64,000 nt of DNA. Source: Paenibacillus_AR sp051594765 (GTDB taxonomy: Bacteria > Bacillota > Bacilli > Paenibacillales > NBRC-103111). The notes below the pieces were generated by a model. That model made no database searches. It saw only the letters and a list, made by a program, of their open reading frames with translations, and had not been told where the DNA came from. Where the stretch lies: assembly GCF_051594765.1 (NCBI RefSeq), contig NZ_JBPPGJ010000011.1:62001-126000 (forward strand), in the 5' to 3' direction. Of this stretch, positions 42,905-52,226 are shown one piece after another (position 1 is the stretch's first letter; every line of letters starts with the position of its first letter). The translations under genes were made by a program, and so were the position numbers.

Positions 42905-43600
42905 CTACATCAACCGCTGCACGCTGGAACCCACCCGCGCCGAGGGATGGATAGTCAGCTGCCCGCCGTATTCCACATGACGGATTATGCACCCCGGTCC
43001 GATGACCACCCGGTTGCCCCGGACGGCCTCCGCCGTCGTCTCCTCGATCTCGAGGTCATCCCCTTCAATCAGTCCCGCCGTCAGATGCGGCTGGAAGTAG
43101 GGGATCAGCCAGCCCAGCAGCCGGGTCCAGTTGGACCTGCCGCTGGTGCTGACCCGGATCCTGGCGCCTCCCATCTCCCGCACCTCGCTGCGTCCCTGCA
43201 GGAAAATCTCGATGTCTCCCGCATTCAACAGCCCCTCCACGGTGAATCCCCCTTCCACCTGGAGGCGCTCCGCCTCGCAATCGCCGGTGATCGTGGCCAA
43301 GCCCTCGACCAACACATCGCCGCCGCGAAGGCGTCCGTTCCACCGCGCCTGACCCTCCACATACAGCTTGGGGGCGCTCATGCCGCCGTCCACCTTGATT
43401 TTGCCATGGAGCTCGCAGCCTTCGAGGCAGGTTACCTCCCCCTCCACCGTACCGATGCCGTCCACCCGGAGCGTATCACAGACCAGGGAGCCATCGACCC
43501 GTGCTATGCCCTCCATCCGCACATGACGGTAGATGCCGCCTGCACCGCCGCCGATCCCCTTCAGATTCAGATCCGGCTTGTTCGAGATCATCCCGCTCAT
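42905..43600 (-). CDS. Bactofilin-family protein (YhbE-like)
   Basis: 231 residues, paralogous to the next gene: repeated GxVxGxVxC beta-helix turns (HVRMEGIARVDGSLVCDTLRVDGIGTVEGEVTC) and a shared C-terminal AEAVRGNRVVIGPGCIIRHVEY. Polymer-forming cytoskeletal protein. GGGGAG precedes ATG 43600, 17 bases after the YhbD-like stop. A longer in-frame reading upstream crosses the YhbD-like gene and is an artefact. Confidence 0.85.
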   Translation of the reverse strand: MSGMISNKPDLNLKGIGGGAGGIYRHVRMEGIARVDGSLVCDTLRVDGIGTVEGEVTCLEGCELHGKIKVDGGMSAPKLYVEGQARWNGRLRGGDVLVEGLATITGDCEAERLQVEGGFTVEGLLNAGDIEIFLQGRSEVREMGGARIRVSTSGRSNWTRLLGWLIPYFQPHLTAGLIEGDDLEIEETTAEAVRGNRVVIGPGCIIRHVEYGGQLTIHPSARVGSSVQRLM

Positions 43601-43617
43601 CCTGCTCTCCCCTTCCG

Positions 43618-44244
43618 TTATCCTAACCGCCTGTGAAGCTCCTCGGCGACAACCTCCATCGGCTGCCGGAGGACCAGCTGAACACTCCGTTCCGCGCACC
43701 ATAGAATACCCGCCGGCACCAGCTGGCACACCGACACGCCCGACTTGCGGAGCAGCAGCAGGTCGCAGCGCCCGTTCTCGAACCGGGTGAAATGCTCGCC
43801 CAGCGTATCCAGCACCAGGTCCCCTTCCTCCTCCAGCATCCCGCCTGCAGCCAGCAGCTTCTCCACCGTATACAAGATCAGGATCCGGTCGAACCGGTAG
43901 GTACCCGCCGTCCTCTGCGGAGCGCCATAACGGCGCAAGGTCCGTTCGCTCACGATGCCGCGAAGAACCAGCTCCTTGCCGCTCAGCGCGTAATCCGCCG
44001 CATAAGGGGACAGCTTTCCCGCCAGCTCGTCGAGGGGCAGCTCCTCCTTCATCTCCTGGATCTTGGCGATCCGCGGCAGGATCAGGACTCGGGGAAAAAA
44101 GGTTTCCTGCCCCGTGAAGGTGGACTTGCGGATGAACCATTCCTCCGGAATCAGCTGCTTCCGCTTCCATCGGTATAATTGCCCGTAGGAGATGCCCGCC
44201 TCCTCCAGCAGCTCCTTCTTCGAGATCAGCTCTTGATCGTCCAC
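43618..44244 (-). CDS. YhbD-like protein with MerR-type HTH (DUF4004)
   Basis: 208 residues. An N-terminal MerR-like helix-turn-helix (LISKKELLEEAGISYGQLYRWKR) is followed by IPEEWFIRKSTFTGQETFFPR, the hallmark of YhbD/DUF4004 proteins. It heads the operon with two bactofilins and is probably its regulator. GTG 44244 is chosen: GGGGTG lies nine bases upstream and the product then begins like YhbD. ATG 44268 is in frame but has no ribosome site and abuts a palindrome. Confidence 0.8.
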   Translation of the reverse strand: MDDQELISKKELLEEAGISYGQLYRWKRKQLIPEEWFIRKSTFTGQETFFPRVLILPRIAKIQEMKEELPLDELAGKLSPYAADYALSGKELVLRGIVSERTLRRYGAPQRTAGTYRFDRILILYTVEKLLAAGGMLEEEGDLVLDTLGEHFTRFENGRCDLLLLRKSGVSVCQLVPAGILWCAERSVQLVLRQPMEVVAEELHRRLG

Positions 44245-44268
44245 TCGATGCTTCACCCCGCTGTCCAT

Positions 44269-44286
44269 GTAACATAACATTGTTAC
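44269..44286. promoter_or_regulatory. Inverted repeat upstream of the yhbD-like gene
   Basis: GTAACA-TAACAT-TGTTAC, perfect 6-bp arms with a 6-base spacer, 25 bases before the chosen start. MerR-type regulators bind such dyads, so autoregulation is possible. A TATACT lies upstream (complement of 44324-44329). Confidence 0.45.
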
Positions 44287-44468
44287 GCTGACTCGGCATA
44301 ACGATCCTGCTGTCGATGCCCTTAGTATACTCTCCGCCAAAAATCCGGCACAGCGGCGCGGGATGGAAATCGGCCTCGGTCTCGAGACCGATATGCGAGG
44401 GCGGCATCCGACATCGCCAACAAGCCATAGCCACCGGCCGGTGCCTTCCATCCCCCGCTCTTCCATCT

Positions 44469-44660
44469 GATCAACGGCACATTTGCCTTTGGTCCGTCAT
44501 GTTCTCCTTCATCCTACTCACTCAGCGGCATTTAAGCCTTTGGCTGGGGAAGTACCCCCTTATTTCCGTCTATAGGGAAAATCAACGGCAAATTAGCCCT
44601 TGATCTCAAATTTAGGGTTATATCCGGGCGGCTAACGGCATTTGTGCCTTTGGTTGCGAC
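44469..44660 (+). repeat. Dispersed about 195-bp hairpin-rich element, copy B
   Basis: Same block order as copies A and C: ATCAACGGCACATTTGCC; CCTTCATCC; CGGCATTTAAGCC; TGGGGAAGTACCCCC hairpin; ATCAACGGCAAATTAGCC then CTTGATCTC; ACGGCATTTGTGCC then TTTGGTTGCGACAAGG. Left of it is the perfect 12-bp palindrome CACCGGCCGGTG (44432-44443). The rest of the gap 44287-44783 shows no gene. Confidence 0.8.
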
Positions 44661-44725
44661 AAGGCCTCGGAGCCATCATTCCCGATGAGGGGATGCCAAA
44701 TAATCAGTGCGGGATTCTTATCATC

Positions 44726-44763
44726 AAAAAAGCCGGAGCCCGGCTGATGCTCCGGGTTCCGGC
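44726..44763 (-). terminator. Intrinsic terminator of the aminopeptidase gene
   Basis: GCCGGAACCCGG/CCGGGCTCCGGC on the minus strand (44763-44752/44743-44732, one wobble) is followed by six T. Confidence 0.88.
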
Positions 44764-44783
44764 AAGATGTCATGCGCTGCGTT

Positions 44784-46013
44784 CTATGCCCAGTTTCCCT
44801 TGCGGAATACCGGCTCCACCGTACCGTCCGGCAGCTCGCCGTCGATCTCCAGCTCCGCCGACCCGATCATAAAATCGGTATGGGCCATGCTCACATTGGC
44901 TCCGCGGGCCAGCAGCTCCTCCCGGGACAGCTTGGTGCCGTTCTCCAGGTTGGTCGGATAGGCGCTGCCCAAGGCCAGGTGGCAGGAGGCGTTCTCGTCG
45001 ATGCCCGTGTTGTAGAAGATCCGGTTCAGGTTGGAGATCGGCGAATCGTACGGCACCAGGGCCACCTCGCCCAGGTACTTGGCCCCTTCGTCCGTGTCCA
45101 GCAGCGAGGCCAGATGCTCCTCACCCACCTCCGCCTTGTAGCCGGTCACCCGGCCGTCCCGGAAGGTAATGGAGAAGCGGTCCACCAGCCGGCCGTTCAG
45201 GTTCAGCGGCATGGTGCTGGTGACGGTGCCGTTGACACCGGTACGGTGCGGCATCGTGTAGACCTCCTCCGTCGGCATGTTGGCGACGAATACGACGCCG
45301 GCGTCATTGGCCTTGCCGCCGCCCAGCCAGATGTGGCCCTGCGGCAGCTCCACAGACAGGTCCGTGCCCGGCGCGCGGAAGTGCAGCCTGCGGTACTGCT
45401 TGGCGTTCAGCACCTTGCGCTTCGCGAGCAGCGTCTCCAGGTGCTCGCCCCATGCGCCCACCGGATCGTCCCGGTCTACCCGGTTCATGCGGAACAGCGT
45501 CTCCCACATGGCCGTAACCCGCTCCTCCTCCGGCAGATCCGCGAATACCTTGTCCGCCCATGCCCGGGTCGGAGCCTTGACCAAGCACCAGCTGAAGGTG
45601 CTCTTCCGCACGTAGCCCTGGAACTTCTGGCGGGCTACCGAAGCCGCCTTGGAGGCGGAGCTCACCTTGGCCGAATCGATGCCCTTGTACAGCTCCGGAT
45701 CCGGCACCTTGATATTCAGGAGCGCCCCGTTGCCTTCGGCCAGCTGCTCCATCATCTTGGCGGTCCACTCCGGATAGTAGCTGAAGGACTCGTCCGGCGC
45801 GCTCTCGAAGCGAATGCGGGTGATGGCCTCGTCATCCCAGTTGACCTGGACGTACTTGGCACCGGCCTCGTAGGCTTTGCACACCACGATCCGGGTGAAT
45901 TCCACGGTCTCGAGGGGAGCTTCCACCATCAGCACCTGGCCGGGCTGGATGTTGACCCCGACCCGCAGGACGAGCTCCGCGTATTTTTCCAATTGGGTTG
46001 TAAAAGCGTCCAT
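44784..46013 (-). CDS. M29-family aminopeptidase (AmpS/PepS type)
   Basis: 409 residues, the normal M29 length. Metal and catalytic signatures are present: NMPTEEVYTMPHR (Glu, Tyr, His), a central LPQGHIWLGG region, ENASCHLALGSAYP (His) and MAHTDFMIGS (His, Asp). Removes N-terminal residues from peptides in the cytoplasm. GGAGG precedes the ATG. It lies 33 bases after an MFS gene on the same strand, probably co-transcribed. Confidence 0.92.
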   Translation of the reverse strand: MDAFTTQLEKYAELVLRVGVNIQPGQVLMVEAPLETVEFTRIVVCKAYEAGAKYVQVNWDDEAITRIRFESAPDESFSYYPEWTAKMMEQLAEGNGALLNIKVPDPELYKGIDSAKVSSASKAASVARQKFQGYVRKSTFSWCLVKAPTRAWADKVFADLPEEERVTAMWETLFRMNRVDRDDPVGAWGEHLETLLAKRKVLNAKQYRRLHFRAPGTDLSVELPQGHIWLGGGKANDAGVVFVANMPTEEVYTMPHRTGVNGTVTSTMPLNLNGRLVDRFSITFRDGRVTGYKAEVGEEHLASLLDTDEGAKYLGEVALVPYDSPISNLNRIFYNTGIDENASCHLALGSAYPTNLENGTKLSREELLARGANVSMAHTDFMIGSAELEIDGELPDGTVEPVFRKGNWA

Positions 46014-46046
46014 TGTTTCATTCCTCCATTGAGTTGATGTTCCTCA

Positions 46047-47501
46047 CTAGCTTGCTTGCTGGGGAGACGGCTTGCTGCCTCCCATCCTGCGGACCGATAC
46101 CAGAAGCGCCAGCACACAGATGCCCGCCGCCGTCCAGAATACCGCGTGGAGAGCGCTGATCACCAGATCGGCGCTGACGCCCGGGGCCATCCGGCTGCCG
46201 CCACCCAATTGACTCAAGCGGGTGGAGTAGATGGAGACCGACAGCGCAATGCCGGTTACCATGCCCACGTTGCGGACCAGGGCGTTCAGTCCTCCCGCAA
46301 TGCCCAGCTTAGGCTTGGGCACGGAGCCCATGACGCTGGAGTTGTTCGGCGACTGGAACAGGCCGCCGCCGATGCCGAAGAGCACCAGATGGGCGCCGAC
46401 CTGCCAGGCGCTGGCCCCGGCACCCAGTGTGTTCAAGAGGGCGAAGCCCAGCGCATTGACGGCCAATCCGGCGGTGGTCAAGAGATTGGGGCCGATCCGG
46501 TCGGAGAGCCAGCCGGACAAGGGGGCCACGATCGCCATGGCCAGTGGGTTCATCATCATCGTGTAGCCGGTAATCTCCGGGGAGAATCCCAGCACGTCCT
46601 CCATATAGAAGGGCATCATGACGTTGATGCAGAACAGGGCCACGAACGACAGCAGGGCCGCCACGTTGCCGGTAGCGAAGGCCCGGATCCGGTACAGGCC
46701 GAAGTCCAGCATCGGGTGCGCCAGGCGCCGTTCCCACAGGTAGAAGACGACGAGCAGCAGCCCGGCGGCCGTAAGACCCGTCACCGAGGAGGCGGAGCTC
46801 CAGCCCCAGTCCTGCGCATTCGACAAGGTGTACAGCAGCGAGACGATCCCCGCCATGAAGAGGATCGAACCGGCCACATCGAAGGGCTCCCGCCGGCCGG
46901 CCGCCCGGTCCTTCGGAAGAATGAACAGCCCGGCGGCGAAGCCGATAAGCCCGATGGGGACGTTGATCCAGAAGATGGAGGGCCACCCGTAATGATCGAC
47001 CAGCACGCCGCCGATGCCCGGTCCCGTAAGGGAGCCGACGGACACCATGGTTCCGACGATGCCGAGAGCCCGCCCCCGGTCCCCCGAGGTGAACACCTCC
47101 GCCACGATGGCCTGGCTGTTGGTCATCAGGCACGAGGCGCCCAGCGCCTGGATGATCCGGGAGAGGATCAGGAGCGGCAGGGTGCCGGACCATGCGCAGA
47201 GCGCGGAGCCCGCCGCGAACAGGAGGAACCCGAAGTTGTACACCCGGCTTCGGCCCAAGAGATCGGAGAGCTTGCCCATAATGGGCAGCGTCGCGCAGAT
47301 GGTAAGCAAATACGAGGTCAGCACCCACTGCACGTCATGGACGGGGGCATGCACGGTGGTGGAGATGGTGGGCAGCGCCACGTTGGCGATGCTCCCGTCC
47401 AGGGTGGACATGAAGGTGCCGATGCACAGGTTGGCCAGAATCAGCCATTTGTTGGCGGCTGCCGATCCGAGGCTCTCCTGCGGCTTGGATGAGTGCGGCA
47501 T
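46047..47501 (-). CDS. MFS multidrug exporter, DHA2 family
   Basis: 484 residues with about fourteen membrane segments. TLDGSIANVALPTIS is the D1-type motif of DHA2 exporters; GKLSDLLGRSRVYNFG is motif A; IQALGASCLMTNSQAIVAEVF and GPGIGGVL (motif C) indicate an exporter. TTAGGAGA precedes the ATG. First gene of a probable operon with an M29 aminopeptidase, so export of peptides or peptide-like compounds is a possible but unsupported reading. Confidence 0.9.
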   Translation of the reverse strand: MPHSSKPQESLGSAAANKWLILANLCIGTFMSTLDGSIANVALPTISTTVHAPVHDVQWVLTSYLLTICATLPIMGKLSDLLGRSRVYNFGFLLFAAGSALCAWSGTLPLLILSRIIQALGASCLMTNSQAIVAEVFTSGDRGRALGIVGTMVSVGSLTGPGIGGVLVDHYGWPSIFWINVPIGLIGFAAGLFILPKDRAAGRREPFDVAGSILFMAGIVSLLYTLSNAQDWGWSSASSVTGLTAAGLLLVVFYLWERRLAHPMLDFGLYRIRAFATGNVAALLSFVALFCINVMMPFYMEDVLGFSPEITGYTMMMNPLAMAIVAPLSGWLSDRIGPNLLTTAGLAVNALGFALLNTLGAGASAWQVGAHLVLFGIGGGLFQSPNNSSVMGSVPKPKLGIAGGLNALVRNVGMVTGIALSVSIYSTRLSQLGGGSRMAPGVSADLVISALHAVFWTAAGICVLALLVSVRRMGGSKPSPQQAS

Positions 47502-47661
47502 ACGATAATCTCCTAACCTATCTTCGTTGTCTATCTGGCCCGCAAGGCAAAATTAACCTTTGTTCATTATACTCCTGATCTTGCGATTGCACCATTTGCA
47601 CTTGTCTCACATAGGCTGAAGTACCGGAAGTCCGGGCTTAAAGTCTATAGGGGGTGCTCAT

Positions 47662-49083
47662 ATGGACGTGACGCTGGTCTCGCTCCATTGGCTGTATCTG
47701 GCCTTTATCATCTTGATCATCGGGTTTATGGTCCGGCGCAAGGATACGACCATCCTCTGCATCGCCGGAATCTTCCTCCTGGGCCTGGTGGGAACCGGCT
47801 CCGTGTCCCACTCGGTCAGCGGTGTGTTCGCCAGCTTCATCTATGCCATCAAGGAGCTGCTGGGAACCATCCTGATTATCTCCATTATCGTGTCCTTAAG
47901 CCGGGTGCTGACCGCCTCCGGCATCAATGCCACCATGATCTCGCCCTTCGCGCGGCTCATCCGCAGCCCGGCCATGGCGTATTGGGTCATCGGCATCCTC
48001 ATGATGGTCATCTCCTGGTTCTTCTGGCCCTCGCCGGCCGTGGCGCTCATGGGCGCCGTCCTTTTGCCCGCCGCCGTCCGGGTGGGCCTGCCCGCTCTCG
48101 GCGTGGCCATGGCCATGAACCTATTCGGTCACGGGATTGCCCTCTCCAGCGACTTCGTCATCCAAGGCGCGCCGAAGCTGACGGCGGATGCCGCGGGCAT
48201 CCCGGTGGGCGACGTGGTGGCGGCCAGCGTGCCGCTGGTGCTGGTCATGGGGGCCGTGACCACCTTGGCCGCCTTCTGGTACCTGCGGCGGGATATGAAG
48301 AACGGCAGCCTGACCTTATCCACCGGGCTGAAGGCCACGGACATGGCCGGCGGAGCATCCGGAACAGCCGCCGGCGGCATGGACGCCCCCAGCTTCCTGA
48401 ACGCACGCTCCCGCCTCCTCTTCGCTGTCCTGGTGCCTGTCCTGTTCGCGGCGGACGTGGCCGTCATGGTCGCCCAAGACCTGCAAGGCGGCGACGCCAC
48501 GGCGCTGATCGGGGGCACGGCTCTGCTGATCATGCTGCTGATCTCCCTGGCCGCCCACCGGCAGCGCGGACTGGAGCAGGCCACCTCCTACATCACGGAC
48601 GGCTTCCTCTTCGGGTTCCGGGTCTTCAGCCCGGTCATTCCCATCGCCGCCTTCTTCTACCTCGGCGACTCGGCCCTGACGGACGTCTTCGGCAAGATTC
48701 TGCCGGAGGGCTCCCACGGCCTCGTGAACGATCTAGGCTCCGCCCTCGCCTCCATCGCGCCCGTCAACGCTGGCCTGGCGGCGGTCACGCTGACCTCCGT
48801 CGGCGCCATCACCGGCCTGGACGGCTCCGGCTTCAGCGGCATCTCCTTGGCCGGATCGGTGGCCGGCCTCTTCGCCGCCTCCATCGGCCACGGCATCGCC
48901 ACGCTGACCGCCCTGGGCCAGGTGGCCGCCATCTGGGTCGGCGGCGGCACGCTGATCCCGTGGGCGCTGATTCCCGCCGCCGCCATCTGCGGCGTGGATC
49001 CCTTCGAGCTGGCCCGGCGCAACCTGAAGCCCGTCGTTATCGGGCTGGCCGTCACCACCGTCGTGGCCATGTTCCTGCTCTGA
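47662..49083 (+). CDS. Polytopic permease, ion-transporter-like superfamily
   Basis: 473 residues with about twelve hydrophobic segments and two related halves containing re-entrant-type Gly/Ser-rich loops (NLFGHGIALSSDFVIQGAPKLTADAAG; SIGHGIATLTALGQVAAIWVGGGTL). The layout resembles NhaC/citrate-type ion transporters, but I do not recognise the exact family or substrate. AAGTCTATAGGGGGTG precedes the ATG. Divergent from an MFS gene and followed by greA with its own leader. Confidence 0.7.
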   Translation: MDVTLVSLHWLYLAFIILIIGFMVRRKDTTILCIAGIFLLGLVGTGSVSHSVSGVFASFIYAIKELLGTILIISIIVSLSRVLTASGINATMISPFARLIRSPAMAYWVIGILMMVISWFFWPSPAVALMGAVLLPAAVRVGLPALGVAMAMNLFGHGIALSSDFVIQGAPKLTADAAGIPVGDVVAASVPLVLVMGAVTTLAAFWYLRRDMKNGSLTLSTGLKATDMAGGASGTAAGGMDAPSFLNARSRLLFAVLVPVLFAADVAVMVAQDLQGGDATALIGGTALLIMLLISLAAHRQRGLEQATSYITDGFLFGFRVFSPVIPIAAFFYLGDSALTDVFGKILPEGSHGLVNDLGSALASIAPVNAGLAAVTLTSVGAITGLDGSGFSGISLAGSVAGLFAASIGHGIATLTALGQVAAIWVGGGTLIPWALIPAAAICGVDPFELARRNLKPVVIGLAVTTVVAMFLL

Positions 49084-49208
49084 CCGGAGGCTCTTCGGGG
49101 CTCCGCCGTCTTTTTGACAAGCCGATTTCCCTTTGGCCCCCGTTATAGGGTAAAATGCTCTTAGGCGGAACCATCCAAACGAAATCCAACGAACCGGGAG
49201 ATGCGTGA

Positions 49209-49679
49209 ATGTCAAACGACGAAATTCTATTAACGGCGGAGGGTCTGGCGAACCTGGAAGCGGAGCTCGAGGAGCTCAAGGGACCGAAGCGCAGAGAGAT
49301 CGCCGATCGGATTAAGATTGCGCTCAGCTACGGCGATCTGAAGGAGAACAGCGAGTACCACTCGGCCAAGGATGAACAGGCATTTATGGAGACCCGGATC
49401 CAGACCATCGAACGGATGCTGAAGAAGGTCCGCGTCGTGGAGAAGACCGACTCCTCCAGCCTGCAGGTCGGCTCGACGGCGGTCCTGCTGGATGTGGAAT
49501 TCAACGAGAAGATCGAGTACAAGATCGTCGGCCCGTCCGAGGCGAATGTGGGAGAGAACAAGATCTCCTACGAGAGTCCGATGGGCAAAGCGCTTCTCGG
49601 CAAGGCCGCAGGCGACAAGGTCATCGTCAACGCCCCCATGGGAGATCTGGTCTACGAGATCCTCGAGATCAAGATGTAA
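49209..49679 (+). CDS. greA: Transcription elongation factor GreA
   Basis: 156 residues. N-terminal coiled-coil with ILLTAEGLANLEAELEELKGPKRREIADRI, the DLKENSEYHSAKDEQ tip bearing the acidic residues that help RNA polymerase cleave backtracked RNA, and the C-terminal FKBP-like domain (VGENKISYESPMGKALLGKAAGD). Ribosome site GGGAG precedes the ATG. Followed by a strong terminator. Confidence 0.95.
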   Translation: MSNDEILLTAEGLANLEAELEELKGPKRREIADRIKIALSYGDLKENSEYHSAKDEQAFMETRIQTIERMLKKVRVVEKTDSSSLQVGSTAVLLDVEFNEKIEYKIVGPSEANVGENKISYESPMGKALLGKAAGDKVIVNAPMGDLVYEILEIKM

Positions 49680-49684
49680 CGCAA

Positions 49685-49728
49685 AAAGGCTTTCCCCCGG
49701 TCTATGGACCGTGCGGGAGAGCCTTTTT
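49685..49728 (+). terminator. Intrinsic terminator after greA
   Basis: AAAGGCTTTCCC (49685-49696) pairs with GGGAGAGCCTTT (49715-49726) through one wobble; seven T and an A-run on the left make it usable both ways. Confidence 0.9.
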
Positions 49729-49742
49729 TTGATCCGGATAAA

Positions 49743-50234
49743 CTACGCTTGGGCGGAGCTCTGTCTCTTCTGAATCGAGTGGACCCCCATGACGACGGCG
49801 ATCAGCTCGGCATCCGACAGCTTGTCAGTGCTGTTCTCCAGGGCGTAAGCCCCCGCGGAGAACCACCCGCTGACCCGGCCGAAATGGGCGGCCTTCCGCT
49901 CCATGTGGTCCGTCACCGTATACTCCCGCGAGAAGGCCGGCGATCGGATCGAGAAGATGCCTCGGGCCCCGGCGTCGTACTCATACTTCTTATCGACAAA
50001 GGAGAATCGGGCGCGCAGCACTCCCAACACCTCCCGGTTGGCCCCGGTGACCTCCCATTTGCCGGAGAAGGAGCGGAACCTTCCCCCGCCAACGAGCCGG
50101 CCCTCCCGGTCATAGACGTCCAAGGAGGAGCCGAAGGCGCTCTTCAGATCCAGACTTCCCATAGGATGGGAGTTCTCATCCACGATCTCCGTCTTCCCCG
50201 CACAGAAAAAATTGTCCCGGAATATCAGCTTCAT
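49743..50234 (-). CDS. LURP-one-related (YxjI-like) protein
   Basis: 163 residues of the tubby-like LURP-one/DUF567 fold: MKLIFRDNFFCAGKTEI, GSLDLKSAFGSSLDVYD, then a beta-rich middle with SFSGKWEVTGANREVLG and a hydrophobic C-terminal helix (DAELIAVVMGVHSIQ). Bacterial members such as YxjI have no established function; phospholipid interaction has been suggested for the fold. Single-gene unit. Confidence 0.8.
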   Translation of the reverse strand: MKLIFRDNFFCAGKTEIVDENSHPMGSLDLKSAFGSSLDVYDREGRLVGGGRFRSFSGKWEVTGANREVLGVLRARFSFVDKKYEYDAGARGIFSIRSPAFSREYTVTDHMERKAAHFGRVSGWFSAGAYALENSTDKLSDAELIAVVMGVHSIQKRQSSAQA

Positions 50235-50303
50235 CTTCCGTCCCTCCCGTATGCTTCCTACTCTCCCATACGGCTCCAGGCGCTTCCCGGTTGCACCGGA
50301 AGG

Positions 50304-50337
50304 TCAAAAAAAAGCTCCGTGTCCCGTCACGGAGCTT
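50304..50337 (-). terminator. Intrinsic terminator of the small membrane protein gene
   Basis: AAGCTCCGTG-ACGGGA-CACGGAGCTT on the minus strand (50337-50312) then a T-run. The stem includes the stop codon of the upstream gene. Confidence 0.9.
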
Positions 50338-50563
50338 GGGGCGGCTGGGCCGGATCCGGATCCGGAGTCGTGACGCTCTCCGGCTTCCGGGCTGCCTCCG
50401 GTACGGGGAGGGGGCCTCCCACAGACGCGGCGTCCTTCCTGCGTTTGTCCCGCCAGAGAGCCTCTTCCGCATAATCCCTTGCCGGCAGCTTGCTGTTGAT
50501 ATCGACGAGCACAAAGATGACGACGGAAACCAATACGATGAGGATGAATACGGCTATAGCCAT
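50327..50563 (-). CDS. Small single-span membrane protein
   Basis: 78 residues. An N-terminal helix (MAIAVFILIVLVSVVIFVLVDI) anchors a charged cytoplasmic or external tail ending in a Pro-rich stretch. AAGGAGG stands eight bases before ATG 50563. It has its own terminator, so it is probably real. No family recognised. Confidence 0.72.
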   Translation of the reverse strand: MAIAVFILIVLVSVVIFVLVDINSKLPARDYAEEALWRDKRRKDAASVGGPLPVPEAARKPESVTTPDPDPAQPPQAP

Positions 50564-50743
50564 GTGCCTGCCTCCTTGCTGCTTGGTCAACACTCTAAAC
50601 CTAGCCTATGCATCGGAGCTCGATTCTAGTACTAGGAACTAGTGTCCTCTATTCGGAGGTAAATGTTGCATGATCCAGAACATTTTGGATTCATAAGGCG
50701 TTTATACATAGAGAGTACCTTCTATGTGGGAGATGAATTCGAT

Positions 50744-52162
50744 ATGAACCAATTACGCCTTTGTCTTTGTGTCTTGTTGGGGAGCCTGCTTCTGGCCTTG
50801 CAGCCGGCCCCCTCCCATGCCGCAGCCGATCCGGTCAGTGCCCGCTTTCCTGATTTCCCCGTTACCGTGAACGGTACCGCACTGGATGTCAGGCACATGG
50901 AATATCCGCTTCTCGTATATAAGGACATCACCTATTTCCCGATGACCTGGAACCATACGGCCGCACTGGGCCTCACGGTGCGGTGGGACGCAGAGGCCGG
51001 GCTGTCCCTGAATCACACGAGCGCATGCCAGCCGCTCCAGCAGAACCTGACTTCGGCCGTGAATTCCAACGACTCTCCGCCGATGGCCGAGCTTGTTCCG
51101 TTTCCGGTCACCATAGACGGCCAAGAGATTCACCCTTCGGCTGAACCGTATCCGCTGCTGCTTTACCGCAGCATCACGTATTTCCCCATGACGTGGCGGT
51201 ATACACACGATGTATTCGGCTGGGCGACGGGCTGGGATCCGGAGAAGGGCCTCGAGCTTGAAGCCTGTGAAGGCCGAACGAATGCGCAAGCCAAGCAGGC
51301 TGATGCGCTCAATGCGGCCAATAACGGACAGCTGGTGGTACAAGGCGACTGGATCTATATGAATCCGGAAATCAAGACCTACGAGCCCGGTCATCTGGTG
51401 AAACGGAAACGGGATGGCAGCGAAGAGGTGAAGCTGTCGGACGACAATGCCGCGTATCTGAACCTCGAAGGGGATTGGCTGTATTACACGATCCCCTCCC
51501 GTCAGGAACCGGGGGGCATCTACAAGATTCGGACCGACGGGACAGGGCGGAAACAGCTATTCACCGGCTATGCCGAGAAGCTCTGGGTCAAGGATGGCTG
51601 GATCTATTACCTGCATGATACCAACAGCGGCGGCACGTTCTGGACCGACGGCATTCACAGGATGAAGACGGACGGTACGGAGGATCAGGAGCTTCTGGCC
51701 AAAGACCAAACCTCGTCCTTTGCCGGTTTTTTCCTGGAGGGGGATACGATTTATTATGTCAGACAAAATGCCTTGTTCCGGATGAACCTGGACGGTACGG
51801 ACAACCGGAAGCTTCGTGAAGAGGTGACCCATGCCGTCGTCATCGACGGATGGATCTATTATGTCAGCGGTCAGGGCAAGCAGCTGAGCAAAAGAAACGG
51901 AGACGGGACGGTCGATATTCCGCTCTACACCTCCGAGAGTAGGATCATGACCCTTCAATACCGCCAGGGCTGGTTGTACATCGCGGACGGATCCTTCGGC
52001 ATTATGGGGTCCAACGCGATCCGCAAGCTCCGATTGGACGGTACGGAGGTAACGGACCTGACGACCGCCCGTGCGACCTCCCTCTACTTCGCAGGCAGCC
52101 GATTGTATTACAACCATGCGTGGGAGGGGAACAGCCGGCTCGAGCACCTGGATGTGAAATGA
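50744..52162 (+). CDS. Secreted stalk-domain/DUF5050 beta-propeller-like protein
   Basis: 472 residues. A signal peptide (LCLCVLLGSLLLALQPAPSHAAA) predicts export. Two copies of a copper-amine-oxidase-N-like (stalk) repeat follow (VNGTALDVRHMEYPLLVYKDITYFPMTW and its second copy at about residue 130). The C-terminal 280 residues hold repeated DWIYY/DGWIYYL...IYKIRTDGTG units typical of DUF5050 propellers. Possibly a cell-surface binding or sensing protein. ATG 50744 is chosen because the longer frame puts 27 residues before the signal peptide. Confidence 0.82.
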   Translation: MNQLRLCLCVLLGSLLLALQPAPSHAAADPVSARFPDFPVTVNGTALDVRHMEYPLLVYKDITYFPMTWNHTAALGLTVRWDAEAGLSLNHTSACQPLQQNLTSAVNSNDSPPMAELVPFPVTIDGQEIHPSAEPYPLLLYRSITYFPMTWRYTHDVFGWATGWDPEKGLELEACEGRTNAQAKQADALNAANNGQLVVQGDWIYMNPEIKTYEPGHLVKRKRDGSEEVKLSDDNAAYLNLEGDWLYYTIPSRQEPGGIYKIRTDGTGRKQLFTGYAEKLWVKDGWIYYLHDTNSGGTFWTDGIHRMKTDGTEDQELLAKDQTSSFAGFFLEGDTIYYVRQNALFRMNLDGTDNRKLREEVTHAVVIDGWIYYVSGQGKQLSKRNGDGTVDIPLYTSESRIMTLQYRQGWLYIADGSFGIMGSNAIRKLRLDGTEVTDLTTARATSLYFAGSRLYYNHAWEGNSRLEHLDVK

Positions 52163-52182
52163 TTGGGCCTAGCAGCCCATAG

Positions 52183-52208
52183 AAGCCCGGCCTGATTAGG
52201 CCGGGCTT
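52183..52208. terminator. Bidirectional hairpin terminator
   Basis: AAGCCCGGCCT-GATT-AGGCCGGGCTT, perfect 11-bp arms, between the DUF5050 gene and the convergent MFS gene. T-runs are short. Confidence 0.8.
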
Positions 52209-52226
52209 GCTTGTTAGGTGAAGCCT

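Noticed and set aside
42905..44434. 509-residue bactofilin extended to 44434
   Set aside because: The extension overlaps the YhbD-like gene in another frame; the true start is ATG 43600 with a ribosome site.
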